DNA of 64,000 bases from Desulfovibrio subterraneus. Its GTDB lineage: Bacteria > Desulfobacterota > Desulfovibrionia > Desulfovibrionales > Desulfovibrionaceae. Of this stretch, positions 26,635 to 36,318 are shown one piece after another. The notes below the pieces were generated by a model, which worked only from the letters and a program-made list of their open reading frames with translations, made no database searches and had not been told where the DNA came from. Position numbers and translations under genes: made by a program. The stretch spans positions 124,001 through 188,000 of the forward strand of contig NZ_BLVO01000016.1 of NCBI RefSeq assembly GCF_013340285.1. The letters are read 5' to 3'. How positions within the stretch are numbered: the stretch's first letter is position 1; the number at the start of each line of letters is the position of its first letter.

Positions 26635-28080
26635 CTACATGTAGGGAGAAAAAAGCCAGAAAAAAGCATCGCGCAGTCTGGCCGGAAGGGGACGCCCGTC
26701 CACTTCCTCAAGGGTGACCTCCTGCGATGCCCGCTGTATGCGCTCGAAATGACGGCTCATCTGCCGTCCGAGGTTCATGTCCAGCACCTCGGCGGTGAGT
26801 TCGAAATTGAGCCGCAGGCTGCGGGGGTCGATGTTGGCGGACCCCACATGCACATACATGCCGTCTGCGACCATCAGCTTGGTGTGGCAGAACGGGGGAG
26901 GCTGGTAGAAAACACGCACTCCCGCCTGCAGCAGTTCCCACAGCAGGTTGCGGGTGGCCCAGTGCACAAAGGGCAGATTGTTCTTGGCGGGCAGAATGAT
27001 GCGCACGTCCACCCCCCGCAGCACGGCAGATTGCAGCGCACTGATGAAATCGCGTGAGGGCAGGAAATACGGGGTCATTATCCGTACAGAACGGCGGGCC
27101 GTGGAAACGGCTGCAATGAGCACCGAGGCCAGCGGGTCGAATTCGTTGTCGGGGCCGTCCGTGATAACGCGGCACAGGCAGTCGCCTTCGCACTGTTCAT
27201 GCACGGTGAGCGGCGCATCGTATTTGCCGGTGGCGAATCCCCAGTCTTCCAGAAACGCGCCCTGCAGCTGGGCCACCACAGGCCCCATGAAGCGGAAGTG
27301 CAGGTCGGTCACACGGCGCGGATTATCCGATTCTGCCATATGCCGTCTGCCTATGTTCATGCCACCCGTAAAGCCTGTTATGCCGTCTGTGACCAGCACC
27401 TTGCGGTGGTTGCGCAGGTTTATGCTGAGCTGGGGAGGAAAAAGCTTGGGCGGCAGAAACACTGCAACCGGCACACCGGCCTTTTTCAGCAGGGAGGAGG
27501 CCCGGGGCCAGCTGTATTTTTCGCCCACGCCGTCAACGAGTACGCGCACGTCCACGCCGCGTTTCACTGCTGCAGAAAGTGCATCCACAAAGGCGCGGCC
27601 CAGCGGACCGGTTTCCATGATGTAGGTGGAAAGATATACGGTGGCAACGGCGTTGTTGATGGCCTCCAGCATGCGCGGATAGGCTCCCTCGCCGTTATGC
27701 AGCGGCTCTATGCAGTTGCCGCCGCACAGGGGCATGCCCGTGGCTGCGCGCCCTATGCGTTCAAATTCGCGGTAGCGGGGGGGAATAAAATCCACATCCA
27801 GCGCCCCCACGGGGGTGAAGCGCTCCGTGCCGCCGTGCAGCCAGCCGCGCCCGTGGGGCTGCTGGGCCAGCGCTTCTTCACGCAGGCGCAGCGCACTGCG
27901 GCGTACGCGGTTGATGCCGAAGATGTAATAGAGAATGGGTCCGGCAACGGGAAAGGTGAGGCACACGGCAACCCAGCCCAGCGCGGCACGCGGGTCGCGC
28001 TTATGCAGCAGGGCATGACCGGCCACGAGGGCCGCCATGATGAAGGTAATGGGTATGAGGTACCAACTGAGTTCGGCCAT
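26635..28080 (-). CDS. cls: Cardiolipin synthase (phospholipase D family)
   Basis: Condenses two phosphatidylglycerol molecules, or a similar pair, to cardiolipin in the inner membrane. The 481-residue protein has two N-terminal helices, a basic segment, and two HKD catalytic motifs: HRKVLVTD within the first half and HTKLMVADGMYVHVGSANID in the second. Length and layout fit ClsA-type enzymes. A GGAGTG site four bases upstream fixes the ATG at 28080. It stands alone. Confidence 0.92.
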   Translation of the reverse strand: MAELSWYLIPITFIMAALVAGHALLHKRDPRAALGWVAVCLTFPVAGPILYYIFGINRVRRSALRLREEALAQQPHGRGWLHGGTERFTPVGALDVDFIPPRYREFERIGRAATGMPLCGGNCIEPLHNGEGAYPRMLEAINNAVATVYLSTYIMETGPLGRAFVDALSAAVKRGVDVRVLVDGVGEKYSWPRASSLLKKAGVPVAVFLPPKLFPPQLSINLRNHRKVLVTDGITGFTGGMNIGRRHMAESDNPRRVTDLHFRFMGPVVAQLQGAFLEDWGFATGKYDAPLTVHEQCEGDCLCRVITDGPDNEFDPLASVLIAAVSTARRSVRIMTPYFLPSRDFISALQSAVLRGVDVRIILPAKNNLPFVHWATRNLLWELLQAGVRVFYQPPPFCHTKLMVADGMYVHVGSANIDPRSLRLNFELTAEVLDMNLGRQMSRHFERIQRASQEVTLEEVDGRPLPARLRDAFFWLFSPYM

Positions 28081-28304
28081 GGAGCACTCCGTCGAGTCCG
28101 CCCGTGTCTCTGTGCAGACGTGTCCGGTCGGTCTCAGTCTTGAGTGAGTGTGCACATTGCTGTCTGATGCATACCGTGAATTACATGGCAGGTCCATCCC
28201 TCTTGCCATATCCTCCGAGATGCTTGAAGGTATTGGCAGATCTGTTGTCCTGAAGCCTGAAACACATTCCGGAGCGGGAACGCTCTGCATATATCGGAGA
28301 CTTC

Positions 28305-29375
28305 ATGAATACCGCACGTTTCGCCGAACGCAGGGAAAAACTGCGTGCACTGATGCACGAAAAGCAGCTGGATGCCCTGTTCATAAGCCACGAGGCTAAC
28401 CGGTTCTATCTTTCCGGTTTCGAACTGCACGATCCGCAGAAGAACGAGAGCAGCGGCTATCTTATCATCTGCGCAGACGGCAGAGACTGGCTGTGCACCG
28501 ATTCCCGCTACAAGGACGCTGCTGCACGGCTGTGGGATGTTGACCGGGTGTTCATCTACACCAGCCGTTCCGCCTCTGAGATGAACGGGCTCATGCGCAA
28601 GCTGCGCCTCGGCAAGATCGGATTCGAGGCAAAATCTCTCAGCGTTTCTTTTTTCGAGCTGTTGTCCGAAGACCTGAGCATGGAGCGGGCCGACGGGCTG
28701 GTGGAAAAGCTGCGCGCGATCAAGGAGCCGGAAGAGGTGGAGCGCATGCGCCGTTCCTGTGCGCTCAACCACAGGCTTATGCAGGCGGTTCCCTCTTTCT
28801 GCTGCCCCGGGCGCACCGAAGCGGCTGTGGCGTGGGACATTGAAAAGTTCTTCCGCGAAAACGGCGCAAGCGGTCTGGCCTTTGATTCCATTGTTGCGGT
28901 GGGCCCCAATGCTGCCCTGCCGCATGCCATTCCCGGTGCGGACGTGATTACGGAAAACTGCCCCGTGCTCATCGATGTGGGCTGCCGTGTGGACGATTAC
29001 TGCTCCGACCAGACGCGCACCATATGGGTGGGAGACAGGCCCACTCCGGAATTTTCGCAGACCATGGCGCAGGTCAGGGCCGCGCAGGATGCCGCCATAC
29101 GCGTCATACGTCCGGGCATGAAGGTGTCAGACGTATACGCCTGTGCACGCAAGGTGTTTGAAGAAGCCGGCGTTGCGCAGTTCTTCACCCATTCCCTCGG
29201 TCACGGTGTGGGGCTTGAAACGCACGAAGCCCCCGGTGTGAGCCCCAGAGTGGAAGTTGAGCTCAAACCCGGCATGATTATCACCGTGGAACCCGGCCTC
29301 TACTATCCCGAATGGGGTGGCATACGCTGGGAATACATGGTGCTCGTGACGGAGGACGGTGCCGAGGTGCTATAG
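28305..29375 (+). CDS. M24-family Xaa-Pro peptidase
   Basis: A metallopeptidase of 356 residues with a creatinase-like N-terminal domain (about 1-125) and a pita-bread catalytic domain. All five metal ligands are visible: Asp in LIDVG, Asp in SDQTRT, His in SLGHGVGLETHE, Glu in TVEPG and Glu in IRWEYMVLV. It is expected to release proline from Xaa-Pro dipeptides or to trim N-termini ahead of proline. A CGGAG site precedes the ATG. A proline dehydrogenase gene follows at about 80 bases on the same strand, which suggests use of peptide proline. Confidence 0.9.
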   Translation: MNTARFAERREKLRALMHEKQLDALFISHEANRFYLSGFELHDPQKNESSGYLIICADGRDWLCTDSRYKDAAARLWDVDRVFIYTSRSASEMNGLMRKLRLGKIGFEAKSLSVSFFELLSEDLSMERADGLVEKLRAIKEPEEVERMRRSCALNHRLMQAVPSFCCPGRTEAAVAWDIEKFFRENGASGLAFDSIVAVGPNAALPHAIPGADVITENCPVLIDVGCRVDDYCSDQTRTIWVGDRPTPEFSQTMAQVRAAQDAAIRVIRPGMKVSDVYACARKVFEEAGVAQFFTHSLGHGVGLETHEAPGVSPRVEVELKPGMIITVEPGLYYPEWGGIRWEYMVLVTEDGAEVL

Positions 29376-29457
29376 CCCGTCGCAATATTCTACCAGACCG
29401 TGGCCCGCTGGTGCAGTATGCAGTCGTTTTCCCCATGACAACAAACGGGAGGCGAGT

Positions 29458-30459
29458 ATGCGATACTGGCAGCGGGCCATGATTTTTTGTGCACGGCACG
29501 GCGGGCTGACTGCGGCCGTGCACGGCAGTTCCTTTATGACACGGTTTTCACGGCAGTTCGTCGCGGCGGAAGACTGCAGAGGGGCCGTTGAGCGCATGGT
29601 GCAGCTTCGTGCGGAAGGCAGGCGCGGGTCTCTGTTCTACCTCGGTGAATATGTGGAGAGTGCGCAGGAGGTGGAAGCCACTGTGCAGGCCCTGCTGGCG
29701 GGCATTCCCCTGCTGGCGTCAAGCGGGCTGGATGTGCATGTTTCTGTCGACCCCACCCAGATAGGCTCCATGCTCTCGTGGGAGCTGTGCCGCGAAAATG
29801 CGCAGCGGCTGGCAGAGGCAATCAGGGACAGCGTGCAGGATGCTGCCCCTTCTGCTTCCTTTGGCTGGCCTGATGCTTCCCGTGACCGGCAAGAAGTTTC
29901 CCGTTCCATGCTCATGCTGGATATGGAAGACAGTTCCGTCACGCAGCCCACGCTGGATCTGTATCATGCACTGCATGACGCCTCCCTACCCGTAGCGGTG
30001 ACCGTGCAGAGCTACCTGCACCGGACAACGGACGATCTGGCAGCGTTGGTGGCAAAGGGGGCAGCCGTGCGGCTGGTGAAGGGAGCCTTTGCGGAGCCTG
30101 CTTCACGTGCGCATGTGCGCAGGGCGGATGTGGATGATGCCTATCGCCTGCACATGACCATGCTTTTTAGCAGCGCGGCCCGTGAGACAGGAGTATACCC
30201 TGTGCTGGGCACGCATGATGAGCGCATGATGCGCTTTGGGGCTTCGCTTGCGCAGGTGGGGGGATGGGCCTCCGACGGCTGGGAGGTGGAAATGCTGCTC
30301 GGCGTGCGCCCTGCGGTGCAGCAGCGGCTTGTCCGGCAGGGTACGGCGCTGCGGCTGTACTGTCCCTTCGGGCAGAGCTGGTGGCCCTACAGTGTGCGGC
30401 GCATTGGTGAAAATCCCCGCAATGCCCTGTTTGTGCTGCGGAGCATCGCCGGAGTGTAG
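29458..30459 (+). CDS. Proline dehydrogenase
   Basis: A single-domain flavoenzyme of 333 residues, expected to oxidise proline to pyrroline-5-carboxylate with FAD and pass electrons to the quinone pool. Barrel motifs in order are DVHVSVDPTQIG, LDMEDS, RLVKGAF, VLGTHD, EMLLGVR and the C-terminal YSVRRIGENPRNALF, which holds the substrate-binding Arg pair. It lacks the P5C dehydrogenase domain of PutA. A GGGAGG site supports the ATG at 29458. The preceding M24 peptidase could supply proline. Confidence 0.9.
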   Translation: MRYWQRAMIFCARHGGLTAAVHGSSFMTRFSRQFVAAEDCRGAVERMVQLRAEGRRGSLFYLGEYVESAQEVEATVQALLAGIPLLASSGLDVHVSVDPTQIGSMLSWELCRENAQRLAEAIRDSVQDAAPSASFGWPDASRDRQEVSRSMLMLDMEDSSVTQPTLDLYHALHDASLPVAVTVQSYLHRTTDDLAALVAKGAAVRLVKGAFAEPASRAHVRRADVDDAYRLHMTMLFSSAARETGVYPVLGTHDERMMRFGASLAQVGGWASDGWEVEMLLGVRPAVQQRLVRQGTALRLYCPFGQSWWPYSVRRIGENPRNALFVLRSIAGV

Positions 30460-30692
30460 TCCGGCCTGCCGGTTGCAGACACTCCGGCGGCCGCTGGTGC
30501 TCGCGGAGCAGACGCGGCGCACGAGGCACAAATATAGATAATTATAGGTAGGTGCATAAAGAATTGTAAGGAGGGTGCCGATTAAAAGGCACCTGCCGTA
30601 TGTGAGTGATCAATCTCGGATGGATTGGTGGTTTATCCGTCGTGCTTTCCGGCAGGTGGTTGCATAAACGCTGCTGCATGCTGAGGTGCCAC

Positions 30693-32546
30693 ATGAACAT
30701 AACGGATGCCACTGGCAAGATGCGGGTTACCCCTTCTGTAACCCCTTCTGGGGCCTCTTCTGCGACCTCTTCTGCGACCTCTTCTGCGAACGGGCGCATC
30801 AAGGAATATGATGACAGCTCCTTGCGGGATAAGTCCGAAGAGATCCGCAAGGATTTTGTAGAGATCTCCGGTGATGCTCTCAAGAAGTGGGTGGACGAAA
30901 AGAATCAGACCACAGAGGCGACGCAATTCTGGAATACCTATTTCAGTTACGATCGTGAGCCCGCCCAGCAGGGCGTTTCGCGAACGATTACCCTGAGCGG
31001 AAATGATATCGAAGTGCTGGAGTATCAGGACGGCAAGCTGCGCAAGAAAATAGCCGGCACCTTTTACGGCGACAAGGTTACCACCAGCACGGAGATATAC
31101 AATGCAAGGGGCGATCTGGCACAGACCGTGGATGCAACGCTGACCGGACTTGAGGACAAGACCGCATGGACCACCACCGGAAAGGTGAAGAGGGATATCC
31201 GGTGGTTCGGTAACGATGGCAACGTGGCAAGGGAGATGAAGGATTCCATGGAATTGCGCTCCAGCTATACTTCGTACAAAGAGCTCATGGCGAACATTGG
31301 AAGCAACTCGCTTGATCCGGCCGCCGTTGGTGACACCCAGTCCGATCAGTTCGACCTTACCCTGAACGACCTGCGGAATCAGATGACCTTCGATTCCCAC
31401 ATGAGCAAGTATTCCGCCGTGCTCTATCAGTATGAAGAAGGGATGCTGCGCAAAAGTGTCGCGCTCTCCATGCGTGGAGACTATCTCAATCTGACCAACA
31501 GAACCGAAGATGAGCAGGAAGGGATGGGCGCTTTCTCCACAGCCGAGCAGGCCCATGCAACGGAACTTTCCCTGTCGGTGACGGACTATGACAAGCAGGG
31601 GCGGGTGCTGCAGGAAGAATCCCTCCGCGAGTCGGAGCATAACAGCAATGAAAGCGGCGATGGCGAAATGAAGCAGCATTACACGCTGGCCCGCTATAAT
31701 GAAGGCACTATTGTGGAGCGAAGCACGGGTGATTTTGCCATGAAAGAAGGCAAGGGCGGCAGCTTCGGGCGGCGTCCTTCCATTCTGGACACACTGGCGA
31801 CCTCGCAGGAGGAGTATGCCTCCACCGTGCCGCAATCGGCCTCGCAACTGCTGGCCACTGAGAGCGTGGGCTTTGCGACTGAGGCGGACCACTTCGGCTA
31901 TGCCTTCAACAATTCGGCACAGGCAGATGCGTACAACGCAGCCCGCAGAATTGCGGCATTCGGTGAGAACCAGAATCCCTACAGCCTCACATGGACCACG
32001 GAAAATTATGTGGACGGCAAACTCGCCGCCAGAAAGGTGGATGAGGAACGCGCCGTGCTCAATCCGGCAAGAGAGCACTCAGGCTTCCGTACGGGCGGCG
32101 GCCTGACCGAAGATGCCCGCCCGCAGACGGTGCACAGCTCGAACCATGTGGAAGAAAGCTACCGGAACGGCATGCTGAACGTGCACGCCGAGTTGAATTT
32201 CAATGAATACATTAGGGAAGATGCGCATGGTGCGGATGTTATCCGGACGCATGCGTCCGGCTGGAAGAATACTGGGCTCACCCGCCGGCATGTGGATGAT
32301 ACCATAAATGCCCCGCTGTACGAGGCGGACAGGGACGGCCATGCCGCTTCTTACGCCATGGGCAGGGTGCTGGACAGAACGCTGATGGGGATGCACAGCT
32401 TGTTTTCGAAACTGGATTATCAGAATTATGAAGAGCCGGAGCAGGGCCTGTCTGAAAGCTTGTCAGGTAGCGTGTTCGGGCGTTCGCCCGAAAGCTCGTC
32501 CGAAAGCTCGTCCGGTAGCTCGTTTGGTAGCTCGTTTGGAAGTTAG
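30693..32546 (+). CDS. Unrecognised 617-residue repeat-rich protein
   Basis: I recognise no family. GAGGTG four bases upstream fixes the ATG. The N-terminus has tandem Thr-Ser-Ser-Ala units encoded by 12-bp repeats. The body is soluble and charged. It contains about six imperfect copies of a short strand-turn-strand motif of the type Y-x-D/E-G-x-L-x-x-K (YQDGKLRKK, YQYEEGMLRKS, YNEGTIVER, YVDGKLAARK, YRNGMLNV, YDKQGRVLQ), so a repetitive beta structure is likely. The C-terminus is a Ser-rich tail of 12-bp-encoded repeats. There is no signal peptide or membrane helix. It is monocistronic, and its 3' gap holds the dispersed repeat. Confidence 0.7.
   Translation: MNITDATGKMRVTPSVTPSGASSATSSATSSANGRIKEYDDSSLRDKSEEIRKDFVEISGDALKKWVDEKNQTTEATQFWNTYFSYDREPAQQGVSRTITLSGNDIEVLEYQDGKLRKKIAGTFYGDKVTTSTEIYNARGDLAQTVDATLTGLEDKTAWTTTGKVKRDIRWFGNDGNVAREMKDSMELRSSYTSYKELMANIGSNSLDPAAVGDTQSDQFDLTLNDLRNQMTFDSHMSKYSAVLYQYEEGMLRKSVALSMRGDYLNLTNRTEDEQEGMGAFSTAEQAHATELSLSVTDYDKQGRVLQEESLRESEHNSNESGDGEMKQHYTLARYNEGTIVERSTGDFAMKEGKGGSFGRRPSILDTLATSQEEYASTVPQSASQLLATESVGFATEADHFGYAFNNSAQADAYNAARRIAAFGENQNPYSLTWTTENYVDGKLAARKVDEERAVLNPAREHSGFRTGGGLTEDARPQTVHSSNHVEESYRNGMLNVHAELNFNEYIREDAHGADVIRTHASGWKNTGLTRRHVDDTINAPLYEADRDGHAASYAMGRVLDRTLMGMHSLFSKLDYQNYEEPEQGLSESLSGSVFGRSPESSSESSSGSSFGSSFGS
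30723..30787 (+). repeat. 12-bp coding tandem repeat (TSSA units)
   Basis: Units acccctt-ctgta, acccctt-ctggg, gcctctt-ctgcg and twice acctctt-ctgcg follow each other with a period of 12 bases. They encode Thr/Ala-Pro/Ser-Ser-x tetrapeptides near the N-terminus of the 617-residue protein. Confidence 0.7.
32453..32543 (+). repeat. 12-bp coding tandem repeat (Ser-rich tail)
   Basis: Units agctcgtccgaa, agctcgtccggt, agctcgtttggt and agctcgtttgga repeat with a period of 12 bases, with looser units before them (agcttgtcaggt, agcgtgttcggg). They encode Ser-Ser-x-x tetrapeptides at the C-terminus. The agcttgtcaggt unit resembles the non-coding repeat near 8.25 kb. Confidence 0.7.
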
Positions 32547-32675
32547 ACAGGCAGCGTGTTTGTTTTCGCCCGATAAGATTGTCAGGCCTGTCTGGTTGTT
32601 CGGGCATGCCGGGCATGTCAGACATATCGGGCAGAACGGGAGATTGCCGGTGAACGGTTCAGGGGAATGCCCCCC

Positions 32676-32809
32676 CTTTGTTTTCAGTAACACCATATTC
32701 CCGTTAAGCCGTGATTGAGGGCCAACAACGAATTTTCATCGCATTTACGAGGTGCAGGTACGTTAGGTTCCTGCCCGCCGGAGGCGAATACAACTCAAAA
32801 TGACGTTGT
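32676..32809 (+). repeat. Dispersed 134-bp repeat, copy A
   Basis: This stretch aligns without gaps to 60475-60608. By eye about 108 of 134 positions agree. The most conserved part runs from TTTTCATCGC through TACGAGGTGCAGG and ACGTTAGGTTCCTGCC, which contains a stem GCAGG-(N)AC / GTTCCTGC around GTTAG (one mismatch in this copy). The 342-base gap that holds it lies between convergent genes and ends in a bidirectional terminator. No reading frame is shared by the copies, so a structured RNA or a mobile repeat is more likely than a gene. Confidence 0.75.
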
Positions 32810-32820
32810 CAGGCGAACGC

Positions 32821-32852
32821 AAAACAGCCCGTCGTTTCCGGCGGGCTGTTTT
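32821..32852. terminator. Bidirectional terminator between the repeat and kdsD
   Basis: An 11-bp stem (AAAACAGCCCG / CGGGCTGTTTT) serves both strands. It ends kdsD transcription leftward and any plus-strand transcript crossing the dispersed repeat. Confidence 0.8.
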
Positions 32853-32888
32853 GCTTCATAGCTTAGATGAACGGGCTGTCTGCGGCGA

Positions 32889-33887
32889 TTACCGGCCGCT
32901 GAACTTTACGCCGCCCTTGCCGAGCAGGTCGTGCAGGTGAATGACGCCGCACAGGGTCATGTCGTCGTGCACCACAGGCAGAACGGTGATGCCCTTGGCT
33001 TCCATCACGTCCAGCAGTTCGGCCACGGACTGAGCGGGCGTGGCATGGAGCGGGTTGCGCACCATCAGCGTGTGCGCAGGGGCCTCCATGTCCATGGTGC
33101 CTCTGCACACCATGCGGCGCACATCGCCGTCGGTGATGATGCCGGTGAGTTTCTTGCCGCTGTCTGTCAGCACCACCGCACCGAGCGTGCCTTTGTCCAG
33201 CGTTTCCAGCGCCTGCCGGATGGTAACGGTGTCTTCATCATGCGGCACTCCGGTGTGCATGAGGCTGTTCACGCGCAGGGAAAGACGCTGCCCCAGCGCG
33301 CCGCCGGGGTGGTATTTGCGAAAATCGTCCGCAGTAAAAGACTTCCAGTGGATAAGGCACACGGCCAGCGCATCGCCCACCGCCAGCACCGCCGTGGTGG
33401 ATGCCGTGGGAGCAAGATCCAGCGGGCATGCCTCGCGGGGGACAGCCGTGTTCAGCACCACATCGGAGAGTTTGCCCATGGTGGATTCCGGCTTGCCCGT
33501 CATGCACACAATGGAAACGCCCAGCGAGCGCATGGTGGGGAGCACGGCGTTCAGTTCGTCGGTCTCGCCGCTGTTGGAAATGGCGAGCACCACGTCTTCG
33601 CTGCGGATCATGCCCAGATCGCCGTGCGCCCCTTCAACGGGGTGCAGGAAGAAGGAGGGCGTTCCGGTGGAAGAGAACGTGGCCGCGAGTTTACGTCCCA
33701 CAAGGCCGGATTTGCCGAGGCCGGTGACCACGACGCGGCCCTTGCATTCGGCCAGCAGGGTCACCGCGTCCACAAAGGGGCCGTTCAGACGGTCGCGTAC
33801 CGCCTGCAGGCCTTCTATTTCAATATTCAGCACTTCCTGACCAAGTTCCAGCCAGTCGGTGCGCGGGGTGCATTGATTATTTTGCAT
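32889..33887 (-). CDS. kdsD: Arabinose-5-phosphate isomerase (KpsF/GutQ family)
   Basis: Converts ribulose-5-phosphate to arabinose-5-phosphate, the first step to KDO for lipopolysaccharide. The 332-residue length matches KdsD. The SIS domain has VTGLGKSGLVGRKLAATFSS, HGDLGMI and SNSGETDEL. Two CBS domains (about 205-330) follow with LTGIITDGDVRRM and LCGVIHLHDLLGKG. I take the ATG at 33887. The ribosome site is weak, but upstream sequence is not conserved-looking. A terminator follows. Confidence 0.93.
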   Translation of the reverse strand: MQNNQCTPRTDWLELGQEVLNIEIEGLQAVRDRLNGPFVDAVTLLAECKGRVVVTGLGKSGLVGRKLAATFSSTGTPSFFLHPVEGAHGDLGMIRSEDVVLAISNSGETDELNAVLPTMRSLGVSIVCMTGKPESTMGKLSDVVLNTAVPREACPLDLAPTASTTAVLAVGDALAVCLIHWKSFTADDFRKYHPGGALGQRLSLRVNSLMHTGVPHDEDTVTIRQALETLDKGTLGAVVLTDSGKKLTGIITDGDVRRMVCRGTMDMEAPAHTLMVRNPLHATPAQSVAELLDVMEAKGITVLPVVHDDMTLCGVIHLHDLLGKGGVKFSGR

Positions 33888-34201
33888 CAGGTTCGTCTGT
33901 TCCTGCTTCAGGTTGAGCGGACGCCGCCCCGATGCAAAGGCGCATCGGGCGTCATGGTCGTTATCGGCTGGGTGAGCACGTGTCCGCCATCCGGCGTCGT
34001 CCATAGGGTGTCGCCATGTGGCGTAGAATGGCACCGGAATCGATAAGACGCGGCGAGTATAGTACCGTAACCGGCGCAGGGCAACGGGGAATGCACCCCA
34101 TGGGTGCGGGCCGGAATGTGGCGCGCAAACTATGGAAATGAGCCCCGCAGCAGGTTGACCGTCCGTGGGCAGGTATGCGGGTATGTGCCGGGCGGCAGGC
34201 G

Positions 34202-36310
34202 TTACGCCGTGCCGGATGAGGCCGTGGTGTTCGCCGCTTGTCTTGGCTGGGTGAGCGGCAGGATAATGGTGAAGGTCGTGCCTTTACCCACGGTGGAATC
34301 GACCTTGATTTCCCCGTTGTGATTCTTCACCACGATGTTGTGGACAATGGCAAGGCCTTGTCCGGTACCTCTGCCGGGGTCCTTGGTGGTGAAGAACTGG
34401 TCGAATATCTTGTCGCGTATGCTGTCCGGAATACCGCCCCCCGAGTCGCTGAAGGCGATGATGACTCTGCCTTCATCGCGGCGGGTGGAGATGGTGATGC
34501 TTCCTTTGCTGCCGGACTCGCCGACCACATCCTTCACGGCGTGGGCAGCATTGATGAGGATGTTCAGAAATACCTGATTCACTTCGCCGGGAATGCACTC
34601 GACAGGGGGCAGGCCGGGATCAAAGTCTGTTTTCACGTCTGCCACATACTTCCATTCGTTTTTTGCCACCTGCACGGTGGTGAGCAGGGCTGCGTTCAGG
34701 TCGGTACCCACCATGCCCTGCGGGCCTGAATGGGCAAAGCGCTTCATGGCAGATACGATGGCAACGACCCGCTCAATGCCTTCGAAGACCATTTCAAACA
34801 CACGCGGCAGTTCCTGTTTTGCAAAGTCGAGGTCCATCTCTTCCGATGCCGCCTGTATCTGTCCGCACAGATCCTTTAGTTCTGCCAGTTTTGCGGCTTT
34901 TTCACAGAGTTGGGCATTCAGGTCGTTCAGGCGCATCTGGCCCGTGTGCACCTCTTTGAGGAACACCAGGTTGTCGTGGATGTACTGAATGGGGGTGTTT
35001 ATTTCGTGGGCAATGCCGGAGGCAAGCAGCCCTATGGATTCCAGCCGCTGCGCGATGCCGAGCTGGTGTTCGAGAATTTTTTTCTCGGTTATGTCTATGA
35101 GGATGAGGGCCACATGCGGCTGGCCGTTGATGGACATGTTGAACGTGTATTTGGCGGAAGGGATGGACTTGCCATTTGGCAGCCGCACAGCGCCTTCCTC
35201 GTACGACGGAATGCCAGATGCGTATTCGCACAGTTTTCGGGTGCCGGATGAAAAGGTGAAGGTCAGGTTCTCGTCCAGAGTGTCACCCTTGTGGCAGGAC
35301 GAGTTCGTGTCCACATGCAGCATTTGCTCAGCCACGGAGTTTATCTCGATTATCTCAAGGTCCACGGGGTTGAAAATGACGATGGCGGCCTTCATCTTTT
35401 CAAACATGTTGTCCAGCAGGTTGTGGTGCGCGCGCAGGTTGGATTCGGCCAGTGCTCGGCTGATAACCTCGTTACGCAGCGCCTCTGACTGGCTTTGCAA
35501 CTCCTGCGTACGTTCCCTGACCCGTTGCTCAAGCTCCGTGTTCATCTGCAGCAGGCTATGTTCCAGCTTGCCTTTGCTGAGCAGGGTTTCCGAGAAAATG
35601 GCAAACAATTGGTTTATGTTGCGCACCATGTTGCCCAGTTCGTCGTGCTGGTGGGCAGCGGGAATGGGTACCGGAGAAATGGCCGGAAGCTGCGGGTCAA
35701 CATTGGTTACGTGCGCGGCGATGCCAAGCAGCGGCTTGGTCATGCGGTGGTAGAAGAACAACCCCAGCAGCAATGCAAGCACCACGGCACGCGAAAGCTC
35801 ATAGACAAAAAGCAGGGCATGCTGGCGGACAAGCCCTTCTGCGAGCGGCGTAAGGTCGGTGGTGATGTGCAGCGTGCCCATGTTTTCATTGTTCTCACCA
35901 TACCGCAGATGGATGGTTTGATCGGTCACGGGCATGAAAAGCTGGTCCAGCAGGTAGCGGGAAAAGCCCGATATGGGGACGGCGGATTCGGGTTTTTCCG
36001 CCTTGGCGAGCTGTTCGCCTATTTCGTTGGATATGCTGGCCGAACGGATGATGGGGAATTCCAGCAGCGACTTCACAATGATTCCGGCTTCTGCAAAGTC
36101 GTAGTTGTATGATGCCTGCGCTGCAGAGGGCGACAGCACATGAAGCAGTGTGTCTACCTCTTCAATCAGGCGCGTGCTGGCGGAATCAGCCTCTTTGGCA
36201 ACGATGTAGACAGAGGAGAACAGGCCCAGAACAAGCGCAATGGCAAGAATGATTATGCCTTGTCGTATGGCGAGCCTGTCGAAGAAAGGGGGCTGTTCGT
36301 TAAGAGGCAT
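34202..36310 (-). CDS. Membrane sensor histidine kinase
   Basis: The 702-residue kinase has helices near 17-38 and 172-192 around a periplasmic sensor of about 130 residues. A HAMP-like segment, a coiled coil (about 250-300) and a PAS-like domain (about 300-415) follow, then a histidine motif [18 protein letters not shown] (His near 437) and an ATPase domain with [10 protein letters not shown] and [15 protein letters not shown]. The HEINTP form marks the HisKA class common in deltaproteobacteria. It starts eight bases after a periplasmic binding protein, so that protein may present the signal. No receiver gene is adjacent. Confidence 0.88.
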   Translation of the reverse strand: MPLNEQPPFFDRLAIRQGIIILAIALVLGLFSSVYIVAKEADSASTRLIEEVDTLLHVLSPSAAQASYNYDFAEAGIIVKSLLEFPIIRSASISNEIGEQLAKAEKPESAVPISGFSRYLLDQLFMPVTDQTIHLRYGENNENMGTLHITTDLTPLAEGLVRQHALLFVYELSRAVVLALLLGLFFYHRMTKPLLGIAAHVTNVDPQLPAISPVPIPAAHQHDELGNMVRNINQLFAIFSETLLSKGKLEHSLLQMNTELEQRVRERTQELQSQSEALRNEVISRALAESNLRAHHNLLDNMFEKMKAAIVIFNPVDLEIIEINSVAEQMLHVDTNSSCHKGDTLDENLTFTFSSGTRKLCEYASGIPSYEEGAVRLPNGKSIPSAKYTFNMSINGQPHVALILIDITEKKILEHQLGIAQRLESIGLLASGIAHEINTPIQYIHDNLVFLKEVHTGQMRLNDLNAQLCEKAAKLAELKDLCGQIQAASEEMDLDFAKQELPRVFEMVFEGIERVVAIVSAMKRFAHSGPQGMVGTDLNAALLTTVQVAKNEWKYVADVKTDFDPGLPPVECIPGEVNQVFLNILINAAHAVKDVVGESGSKGSITISTRRDEGRVIIAFSDSGGGIPDSIRDKIFDQFFTTKDPGRGTGQGLAIVHNIVVKNHNGEIKVDSTVGKGTTFTIILPLTQPRQAANTTASSGTA

Positions 36311-36318
36311 GGCGTGAT

